Source of the DNA: Diphasiastrum complanatum
Lineage: Eukaryota; Streptophyta; Lycopodiopsida; Lycopodiales; Lycopodiaceae
Direction of reading: 5' to 3'
Assembly: GCA_029204225.1 (NCBI GenBank)
Contig: CM055100.1
Location: 64,637,592 to 64,701,591 of the forward strand
DNA: 64,000 nt
Shown: positions 35,401 through 47,400 of the stretch, in pieces
How positions within the stretch are numbered: position 1 is the stretch's first letter
Layout of the letters: every line of letters begins with the position of its first letter
Position numbers and translations under genes: made by a program
The notes under the pieces: generated by a model
Told to the model about the DNA's origin: nothing
Databases searched by the model: none
What the model saw: the letters and a program-made list of their open reading frames with translations, nothing else

Positions 35401-38400
35401 AGGGCCCAATATTTATGCCCCCAACTGTATGCACATTGCACTCACATCTCCAGTGAAATGATTGCAAAAGTGATCATCATCCATAGAGTTGTAGCATTAA
35501 CAATTACTGAGAACCAGAAAAATTACAACCAAATAGGTATTGACTTTTATCTGTTTGTGCCCTATCTACTGCACTTCTGGGAGCCAAAACGCTGGTTTGA
35601 CCATTGCTACCCTAAAAAATTTCAGCCATAAGCTGTTTTTCCATCCAAAAAAAAAATTAATTAATTAATTAATTAAATTTTTGCACGTTTCGCGGATCGC
35701 GAATCGCGGACACACCAAATCGTGATTTGCTGCAACCATAGAATCAATGAACTGTCAGCGGTTCACCATGGTTCTGAGAACCGTACAGTGAACCGTACGG
35801 TTCTTAAAAAATTTTGTCCAGAACCGTGGTGAACCGTATTGATTAATTAATTAGATGATTAATTAATTTTTTTTTTAGTTTCCCCCCCAAAAAATAACCC
35901 AAAAATATGCAAAAAAAGGCCAAAAAAATCTGTGGAAGTCTGTGAATTCTGTGAAATCATCTGTAAAATCTGTCAATCATCTGTGAATTCTTCACATCTG
36001 TATCATCTGTATCATCGATTTATCTGTCAAATCATCTGTACATCATGTGAAATCTGTGAAATCTGTCAAATCAGTGATGATTTCAGATGATTTCACATCT
36101 GTCAAATCATCTGTATCATCTGTCAAATCATTTGTACTGTGTACATCATGTGAAATCTGTGAAATCTGTGTCATCTGTAAAATCTGTGAAATTTGGTATT
36201 CACAGATTGCACAGGTGATTTTGGTAATTAATTAATTAATTAATTAATTAATTAATTATATAATTAAATAGGTTCCTCCCACAGTTCCCAGAACCCACAG
36301 TTCTGAGAACCGTGGGTTCTATGGCTGCAACTATGTATCAGATTATCGATAGTATTCTCATAGTTTCCATAATAGAGGCGAATTTTTGATGGTTGGAACA
36401 TGTTTACCTAACACTATTTTTGGATTCAAAATCCAATAGTATACTTGACTCCTGTAGAATCAACTGACAATTCAATTCCTTTCGAGTCAATTTGGTTACA
36501 AACTGTTTTGTTTAAAAAATTTAAGGGGAAATCGTAAATTCAAAAAAAATTCCATTATTAATGTTTTTTATCGATAAATGGAGTGATTATTTATCACTTA
36601 GAAAATTGGTTGAACTTAGAATTTATTGAGATTTTTTTGAAATTTGGTCGGTCAAGTGTTTTTCTGGAATAAGTGATTGATAGACTGGGAACACTAAGGT
36701 ATTCCTTTGAGGGATTACTCCAGATGAAAAGCCATAAATTTGGTTAAGTCATTCCTTTTAGCAAATTCAAGATTGCTATAAGTTCTCAAAATGATTGTTT
36801 TCTCCTAGATTTGGTTGTAGTGGAAGTGCCTACACAAGATATAGGACAACTAGAGAATCATTTTGAATCTTTGGAAAAATTAGATCAAGAAGAGAAGATT
36901 TTCTCGGAGGAAGGATGGGTGGTATGGGGCATCAATAATATCAAAGGGAACTCCAGTGGTCATATGTATTTTGTCAAATTTTAAGATGTTGATCTGGATC
37001 CCAAAATTGGTTGCTCACTATTTACAGAATCAAAAAACCTTTGAAGCCATTTCTCATTTAAAACCCTTGCTTTTTAGAGATTTTTGAATATGAGATATCA
37101 GGCTGATTTCATATGATTCCTTCCAATATGGAGCTATTCTCCTAAAGGACTGATTATCATCATGTGAACTACTACTTATCTGGGTATCTGAATAAGATTT
37201 GGAATTTAGACTGAATTCAATTGTGGAATAAGTGAATTTACTGAATTTAAAGTTCCTTAACCATTTTTTATCTCTATTAGATAGTTGGATTAATGGTGGA
37301 TACATTTGCTATCACTAAGATTGAAATATCTTAGGATTAGCAGGAAAATCTTGATTGTAACAGTCGGACCTTTGGGGAACAACTATTACTGACTTTTTAT
37401 GAGCTTCAGATATTTTATATCTCATCTTCTCGAACATCTTTCATAGAAATTACGTTTAAGTTGTATTGAACAGAGGTAACAATCACATATTTTTGTGAAT
37501 TAAATTAAGATGGAATAGGTTTTGGTCTTAATCTTGAACTCCTAGATGTTTGTATGGTGCAACCTAATCTTAGTATGGTTACTAGGATTTGTGACGGGTT
37601 GATTGTGTAAAAGAAATTTTGTTACTATAACTAAGATGGTTTGGAGAGAGTGAATATGTTTCTCCGTCTCAAAGATTTCCCAGATATATTATTTACAATT
37701 GAGACCTAAGGAAGCGGACCCTGCGTCCGAACGCGCGTCCGGAAGCGCGTCCGCGTCCGCATCCGCGTCCGGACGCGCCAAGGGTGCGTCCGGGTCCCCG
37801 GACGCGTCCGCTTTTTTCTTTTAATTTTTTTAATTTTTTTAGTTGTATTTAGGCAAAAAAATTCAAAAAATAATAATAAACAAATATGGACGCGTCCGAC
37901 CCCGCGTCCGAGGGTCGGACGCGGACGCGGAATGCCCACGTCCGGCCCAAACCCTCATGTCTGGTTGAGACATAGAACTTTTGTTGAAAGAATGACTCTA
38001 AGGACTCAATGAGACATTGAGATACATCTGCACATGCACAAGGCATTCATAATTCTACTATTCCCTATTGAGTTCGAATTAAAGTTTTATATGCCAAATT
38101 TTCACAAACTCATTAGGAGGTGTTTTTTTTTTTTTGCTCTAATTTTTAAAATCCGTTTCGAACGGTCCGTTTGAAACTGACTTTTCAAAACAGAGTTTCA
38201 TTGAATGAAACGCATTTCAGTGAAACATTGATAGTAAATAGTCTCCATATCTCATCACTAGTCCATCTTTGTCCTCTGAAGAATGTTGAAGGCCAACATC
38301 TATGCCCATGTACAAAGAGGGTCCTCTTCGACATTATGAATTTGGTTTTGCCTATCTTTTGTCCTTGAGTTAAAATCCCCTAATAAAAGGACATAGCCTT

Positions 38401-41400
38401 TATTGGCAAAAAGAGTAATGTCTTTGGAGATTCACTCAAATGCGGACAAACCAAAGCTATTTGTGAAACTGGATGTCTTAGGAGGGAAGTGACACTCACC
38501 TCTCTCTATACCAATGCCCTGACATGTGATCTTGATCCATAGCAATTATGCCTACTCATCTTGTTTGATCTATGATATAACTAGTAGTAATGAATTCCTA
38601 TACAAACATGCAACACTTTTGTCTCTACCACTGTGATCTCATCTCCTCTCTATATTCTAAGAATCAAGAATCACAAAAGGTGGATAGTCGTCTTATATGA
38701 ATCTCTCTCACGTGTCTCTCTGCAAATAGGATATCTTGATTTTTCTTGCTCTATGAAATCCCGCAAGTCTCTGACAAAGGATGAGGAATGGATGCGTTTA
38801 TAGTTCCACACCCCAATTTGTAGAGCGGATTGCTAGGACCCCATGACGTTGACATGCCTTAAGGCCCCAAATCCCTTTGTGCTAGGGAATCTATGAAAAT
38901 GGGCCTCTTTGCATAGGTGGCTGAAATCATTTCAAGCTTTAGTGTCTTTTTATCTTGGCTACTTGCCCCAACCACTATTTCCCATGTCTTCGTGTCTTCT
39001 CTGCATTTATAAGGATTGCCCTATGATTGCTCCAATCCCACTTTTATAGTCCTAATAGTCCAAACAAACTAGTGAAGAGACATCAAACAAACTGCCTACC
39101 GATTGAGTATATCCATATTCACCAATGTGCAGTGGATCTACAATAGCATCAACAAATCTATCACTCGAGTCCCTAGCCACGGCGTCCCATACCACCATAA
39201 CCCACCTCTAGACAAGAGATCCCAAACCTGAGCATTGGAAGATCTCAAGACTCCACCCCATACGGGCAGCATGACAGATCCAATGGATAATCGAATGGTG
39301 CCACACCCCTTGGCTATACAACCTCAATACACAAGCTATCCCCAGATATAATTAGGTCATTCCCACCTGAAATGTCCATACAATAATTTTCTACCAATAG
39401 CCGACTTCAACTTTAGTCATGGTGACTCATTCGATTACTGAAGTTGGCTATGACTAAAGTTGTGGTACATTAGGCCTCAATATAGACTAAAGTCCATCCA
39501 GGGCTGTCTCAAGTAACGTTAGTGGCCGATTAGTTATAGTAATGACATAACAAGCGGCATGGTATACCAGTCAATATACTACGTTATCCTTGGTCCCTTT
39601 GAATAGCTTGGGATCACTTTGTGCTTCTAGATCGACTTCTTCTTATTGGTGTGTGGCATGCATGCTCTATACAAACAATGTGGAATACTTTTGCACCAGC
39701 TCTCACTGATGACGATTGGAGCCTATGGACCTTACGATACCCATACACCACCAAACCCTCTTATGCCTATCACTACATTGTTAGAAGTAATAAATGATAA
39801 TGTTAGTTTCCCATAGGTTACTTTGACCCAAAAGGTTGAGACTTGTGTAACCATGGGTTAGGTTTATTATTTAGACCATGTTAAGTCAGTTTTAGTTGAG
39901 TTGGACCCAATTTTGGTCCAGTAGTAATTCGTGGGTCCAAGTAAAGTCTAATTATGTTAAGGGACCCTATCTTGACTTTTGGGGGTGCCCTATAATTAGT
40001 AGTGGGTCTTGGAAGGTTCTAGAACTTAGGGTTTGGAAGAGTCTAGGCCCTTGGAAGGCCTATTTATATGTACCCAGTGTTCATTTGTAATTCATTCCCT
40101 TTCAAGCATTGCTACTACTCTCCTTGAGGGCGCCTAACCCTCTCCCTCTTCTTCTTCTTCTTCCTCTTTTTCTTCTTATATATGGAGATTGAATGTTAGA
40201 AGGATCTTGGCACTTTGATTTCCTACATACATTGCATTTATGGTGTATACGACTAGCTTGGGATGTAGCTATGCTAATTCCTGAAGCAACTGCACTAGTT
40301 CCTAATGCAACTATTTGGTATGCATGGTCCCTTTGGATAAACTGAACGTGATTATGATATACACATTTTTGCCCCAAGGCCTTAAAGAACCTTTAAAGCC
40401 TTCCAATTCTAAAAATGACATGGTCATTCAAGGGCCACTTGTCGACACCACAATGTAAAAAGACTAAAGGGATCTTTTTCACCTCCTCATCCTCCTTTGA
40501 CAAAACAAAGGTTGGCTAAGGACGAGTAAAGGCCTTCCCTTCTTCCATGACCCTCCCCCTAGCAACTCGCCATAACTATAAAAGGAGATGGGTGGCCTTA
40601 AGAAAAAGAGAAGCAAAAGAGCAAATGTGTGAATGAAGAAAAGGCTATGAGACCTGATGCATGAGTAGAGAATTGTCTCCAAGAGAGTTTTAGAGAAGAG
40701 GCCTTCCATGTGTGATAATTCTAAGAGAAAATGTTTTTTGTTTAGGGTGTTGACCAAGACAGTGTTGGGTACTATTGTTTCATTGGCATGGCACAAAGGA
40801 AACATGGTGAAATTGCTACATTTCTATGGTACATAGTTCCATGACGCAGAGTCTTGCAGGTAGTCTCCATTACAAGTTTTCTATGGGCATGTGGCATCAT
40901 ATTCCTTTTGGCATATCTTTCCTACATACGAAACTTTTAATAGTACTCCTGAGTATACTTGTCCTACTATAATTGCTCTCGATTTACCATCTCTAGGTGG
41001 TCATGACTCTATTCTTCGAGAGCTTCAAGATAAAGTATCGTTATCGGTTTACACTGGTCTTAATGATGGCAACAAGTTGGATAATAGGTTGCGCAGGTTA
41101 CTTCTTTCCACTCCCCCCTCAAAGTGTTGCTCAAATTCCCTTCAAAGCTTCTACTCTTGTTGAAACTTCATCTAAACCATGTGGTTCATCGCTTGATTTT
41201 ACTACCAATAACTAGCTATTTTTTGTTTTCCGAGAAGTTCTAAGCCCATGATCAACCTTGTAGTTCCTTTGAAGGCCATGCCTCACCTTGTTTGTTTGCC
41301 CCAATAATATACCTTGTTTCACTGCTCACCAAAAACTCAAATAGGACTAACAACAAATTTCTATAGAAAACAAAACTATAGGCTGGACAAATTTAATATT

Positions 41401-44400
41401 GAACTACCTATGAGTGAATATAGAAAGTTTACATGAATCAATAATCTTTTGAGTGATGAGGTTTCTACCTTAATCAAGGGACTCAAAGTAGGGATGATCT
41501 ACCTGTGCCGAGAGATTAGCAGCAATGTCAGCACCATCTCTAGAAGTATTTTTTTCTTCTTCCTTCAAGTGCTTCGCCAACACCTAAAGATACAAAAAGT
41601 TATGTTGTGAAGTGCAATTAATGCTAGATTGTGAAATAAAGATATCAAGCCATATGGCAAGTTAGCCACAAAGAAAGGCAAGCGATAACCATCATCCTTT
41701 TTCGAATCTCATCCTAATAAGTATCGTCTTTGTCCAAGGAGGTACTTATTTTTATGATTAAGAATCAACAATTCTAAGAGAAACTAGGAATACAACCTAG
41801 ATAATTATGAAGAGCAAAGCAACACTCTTACGAACCCCTAATTCACAAAAATCAACACAATATACCTGTTTTTCATAGAAAACATTGGCCCATAAGTTCC
41901 AAAACTAAACAAGCTTAAACCTAATAAAAAACAAACTCATAATGGATTCAAATCATAGATGCACCGTGATTCTGAATCGCGATTCAGAATCGCGTTTCGG
42001 GTTTTTCAGAGAATCGTGCAAAATTGATTTTTTATTTTTGAATTTTTGAATATGGGTATCAGATGAAAAATCTGATTGAGAGCATTATGACTGTCCGACT
42101 GTTTCGGGTGCCGGATGGTCCAGTTTAGGTGTGTTAACTCCCAGGCTCTCTGATTCTGCCTCTCCCTCCTAGGCCCGAAATGCAGAAATATTATTTTCTT
42201 TTTTCAACGATTCTTTGCAGCGAATCAGCGAATCGCGATTCGCTGCATCTATGATTCGGTCAGATAATCTTTTTTGATTTTTTGTAGAACAGGTCTAAAA
42301 GCAAAGAACTTTCTTGGAGTGATTTCAAAGAGAAATTCTTGTGCGAGAATGATCTGTAGGCCAGTGGTTAGTATTTACATTATTTGTAAAGGGGGCTAAC
42401 AGTTGAAACCATTGGTAAAACTTGTTTAGGGTATTTGGAGAGGTTATGGGATATAGATCCGGATCCCTCAACGGTATCTCATAAATTCCAAGTCGGAAAC
42501 CCTTAAAAGCTATTTCTCTTTTAATTTAAACCTCTACTTTTTAGAAATTTCTTAAATACAAAACAATTGGATTGAGTTTCATATAATTCCTTCCAGTGTA
42601 GAACTTGGCTCCGAAGGACTGTTAAAGTTATATGAATTCATACTTCCATTTCAGTTTTGTGAATATAGCTCAGAATCAATTGATGTTTTCAACTAATTAA
42701 ATGGAATTTAAACTTCCTGAGCCCAAATGATTATCTCTATTTGATAGTTGATTATTGAGAGTAATGTTTCTATCACTCGGGATGGGATATTTTATGATTT
42801 TGAGGAAAAAAGTCCAGGTTGTAATAGTATTGGATACTCATTACTGACTTTTTCGAATCTTTGATATCTTATACGTTGTCTCCTTGGAACTTTTTGATCG
42901 AAATTATGAAATTTCTTTTAAAAGAGGGGAGAAGAAAATGATAGGAATGAGACTTTCATGGGATCAACCAGTTGCATAGATTTCTTTTGTGGAATCCAAT
43001 ATTTGTGCAATGGTGGAACTATCCAATGGAATAGAGGAAATCTCTAGTGATTGTTTTGAATAATCTGGAACTAGAGTAGTTTTGGGAGTTTTGAGTTGTG
43101 AGATATTCATGAACTTGAGAAGTAATGGTAAAATTAAATTAAGGTTCACTGATTGGTTTACCAAGTACCATTTAGTTATGGATTGGATCAGAGGAATAAA
43201 GCTTTAATCTTAACCTTATGTCCAAAGATGTCTGTATAAATCAGCCTAATCTTGGTTTGTACACTAAGATCTGAAGTAGGTTGATTAAATGAAGAAATTA
43301 TGATGGTAAAAGTAGGATGGTTGGAAAACTTGTGATGTGGAATTAATCACTTCAAAGATTTCCCGGATATGTTATTTACTCAAGAGAAATAGAATCTTTT
43401 GTAGCTGAGTTACAAGATTCTCAGTGATATATGTGAGTAACATATGCTGATTTTTGAGGAATCTGCCAGTTAATGACATATGTGTTTATGTACTGGGTCA
43501 TAGTGAGATTATTCTCAAATGTGCACGATTAATCTTGTTTGGATCTACTATGTATTCCTGGTTACTAAGGTTATCTGGTGCACTTAACCTAGTCGTTGAA
43601 CATAGACATATGATCAAGTATTGTGTTTTGACAATTAGTTGCAGAGGTAACAAATCTGTTTTGATTGATCTATAGATTAACTTAAGAGTGATTTGGATGT
43701 GGATCTAAATGTGGTGTTGTACTAGTACAATCAAGAGCTGCACCTAGACATTTAAGATTTCTAAATCATGAGCAATTAACTTGAGTAGTTGTTTACTCTT
43801 GTGGAAGTTAATTGGTAAAACAGACAGTGTGAAGAGAATTCACCGGAAACTGTTTGTTTTGTGTGTATTGTTTTGAAGACACATAATTTATGAGTCATTT
43901 TGATTCATCAAGAAATTGTGTGCATAGGATACTAAATTCTTGGATGTGTATTTCTCAGTTGAGAAATAAACTTAATAAATTAGTGATTGTATCCCAGAGA
44001 GCTCAATTGGATACCGGATCCTAATGGTTCCAAAAATGGTAAACTGAATTTAGTTGGAATTCAGCAGAACTTTGTAATCTCAATATATTGTTCTAGGTGA
44101 TTGTATAAAGTTTATCTTGTTAAAGACATGTTCTTTGATTACTTGGTTACTACTTAAAAATACATCTTGAGTGTTTAGCCAATATAAGTAGTAATTATAG
44201 CTATTATCTTTTTGTCTTTTGCTATTTGCTTTATGCTTTTTAGCTTACACATAGATTAGAGAAAGTATATATGTAGGCCGGCGCCCTACCTCAAATGTAA
44301 TGGGACATAGTTGGAGTACATCTCTTCATCATTGTTGTTCTCTCTCATGTGTATGACTATTGTCTAACAACAATAGGAATCTTGTCTTGGGTTGCTTTTA

Positions 44401-47400
44401 TGATCAAGTCGGTTTTCTAACAATCTTCAATATCATTGATATGGTGAGTGGAATGTAGTTCTTCATCCTGATGCAGTCCCTCTTTTTTGCCTTGATCGTG
44501 AATCACAAGATCTACCTCAGTTCAATCACAAATTTGTTAAATGAAAACTAGTTGATCTAAGTGGTCACAATGGATCTCATTTTCACATTGAAACTAGTAT
44601 TGACCTTTGTAATCATGAGTAATGACCATTCCACCACAATTTATATTTGCCCATCATAGCAACACTATTAGTCAACAAAGTCATCACCAACCCGACTATT
44701 ATTGTCTTACTCATATCATACTAATGACCCTCATATTGATGATCATTGTTAATGGTGTCAATGAGGACCGTACTCTACATTTCTGAATGATGCAAAGTTA
44801 CTTCCATATCTTCCAACTACCATTCTCTAAACTTTGATTCAACAAAGTCTATGTCAACATGAAATACAATACTTGGTTCAACCTAATAGAGCAGCTGGTG
44901 GTGAGATAGTACTTCACTTGCTTTAGTTCTCAAATTCATTGTAGGTTACTAGTATGCAATTCATTATTCTTCTACAAATCTACCATTGTCAATACTCATT
45001 CGGTAACTTTGCTTGAATTATTTTTTATCATCTCTTGTTGTCTGTTTAAGCTTACGTGATGCCACATCTATGAGTGGTTCCATAACTATGCCTATCTTCA
45101 TAGTACATACTCAAACTCCATTGGTATCGGGATAACTACAATGATGAAAAGTTTGTTTATTCATAGAATGATGTAACAGTTAGTTCACTCATAAATGAAG
45201 AATGTTTTGACACATAATGAAAAATCGATACACATTGAATTTTATGATACTATGTATGTACTTGTTTATTTATTTATACAGGAAAAGTCAAATTTCATGT
45301 GGAGAATTTAAAATTTAAAAGTTTCTAGTCAATCCAAAATTTTCTCTAAGCAAGTAGAACATGTCTCTCTAAGAGTAACAAATTTCTACGACATTTCTCC
45401 CTCTATCAGTGTAAAAAATTTCTCTTTATATATTACTTAGTGATGATTGTATCCAAGATTCCAAGTACACGAGAGTCTAAAGATGAGATGGCCTTGAAAA
45501 ATGTGAACGTTGTGATTTGTGAGTAATCACCTAGCCCAACCAACAGTCATTCGAAGTGCACTTCCCTAGACAAAATTATAACAAATCAGCTTGTATGATT
45601 TTCAAGTCTTAAACGTTGGATCGAAACAAATGAAAATGCCAAAGCAGTCCCAATTTAAAAACTCATCAATCAATCTTCATATCTACAACATGTAGGTTGC
45701 TCACAAAGTAACCAAAAAAACATTGATACTTTTAAAATTTTCATTCAACATATCCATAAAGTTCATGTAGGATTTTGCGAGTGCTTAAGCATTGTGAATA
45801 ATAAAATCAAAACATGACCCTTAAAATGATTCACCTCAAAAATATGTATTTATCTCCTCATACAAGTAAGCAAAGTTCAAGATTTTTTAAACATTAGAAT
45901 GTATCACCTTTGACAGATCTGACAAAAAATCTGATAAGCGCCCATTCTTTAATAGCATAGATCCCGTAACACCTAGCACATTACAAGCAAACCTGACGAC
46001 TGTAAGTGTTCATTGAATCTCTCATGGTTAAAAACATATAAAGAAAAGTGGCAGAGAAAAAGACCATGGACACTGGTGAGGCAAATCGTTAGTAGCATAG
46101 TAACGAACTAGTTACGTTACTGGTTACACCCAAATGAACATTTGGTCAACAAGTTAAGAAATAAGAAAATAATAATACCTGTCATACAAACTTCCGAATC
46201 TTGCATCCATTTCTTTGTATAAAGAGTGAAAAGGCTTTACTAGTAAATGGCTAGACCATTGGTGTACATTGACCTGCTTATAACCATAACAATATTATTG
46301 GGTCTCAGAAGGATCCTATTGCATTGACCTCCTCAAATTAAGTTATACAAGTTAAAGGGACACAATGCTCCATGTTATGTAACATCAGGAAGAACACGGG
46401 AAGGATCTGTGGGTAGGATGGTTCTAGACACTCATTCCAGTCGTGTCTATGTAGTTTTCATGCACCACATCAGCTTAGGAGGGTGAGCGTTAGGGGAGGT
46501 GTCAAGACAAAAGATTTGTGGCCCTAGAAAAGAGTGCCTCATTTTTCCTATGGGCAAATGGCTTGTGAAAACTAGCAACATTTTCCTAATAAAGAGGTCA
46601 GAATTTTTGCCAACTTCTTGTTTTGTTAACAGGCTGTTACATCTGGCATGAGTGTTTTGTATGAAAAGGCACTCAGAGACATTGAGGTCCAGCAAGACAA
46701 ATCAGTATGTAGCCAATTGAGGCATAGGAAAATTCTCAACTCGCAGACAAGAGAAGATTAGGAGACAGATTGAGGTGCTGTATGATGGCTACAGCACATC
46801 AAAACCTCATCAAACCCGAAATTAATTGGCTGATACAAAATGCATGCAGTACGCCATTTTCTTTACATAGATGACATACACGATTCTCCACAAAGAAAGG
46901 ACCCATTCAATAGTCTCAGTCTGTACAGTGTCATTCTTTGCAATATCAACATTGAGTCATCTCTCATAAATATGTAGTGGACAAAGGCATGCCTTCTAGA
47001 TGGCTGATTTATGGCTGGTTTCATAGATGAGGAGTTGAGGCTAAAACTGAGTGCAGTCTTGTGGAGAGAACTCAACGCACTAACCTGCATTGGATTCACT
47101 GGATTCAGTCATTGAATGGAACTTGGCATTGGTGCTAGTCTTTTTCTTTTATTTTCACGTTTGACTCCCAACATAGCTAAGGCTTACAGTTGAATTCGTT
47201 ATTTCATTTACACTCCGATGAGCTAGCGGGCTAAATTCCGAAATGGCAAGGGGCAACAGTAGCTTTGATTCTCAGAGGGCAGCGAGGGCAATAGATACAA
47301 TCTAAACCAAAGGCCTTGCTTTCTTTGATAGTTTCTGCTTACAGAGATAGTTTCTGCTTACCCAGAATATGAAACACTACATTGTGCTCATCAGGCAATG

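Noticed and set aside
36440-37700. Endogenous pararetrovirus remnant
   Set aside because: AT-rich frames gave a faint impression, but no movement protein, coat protein or RT motif could be identified; left unassigned.
40177-41500. Possible gene in the region with several open frames near 40.9-41.2 kb
   Set aside because: Frames are short, overlap each other and match nothing; they lie in intron 3 of the host gene.
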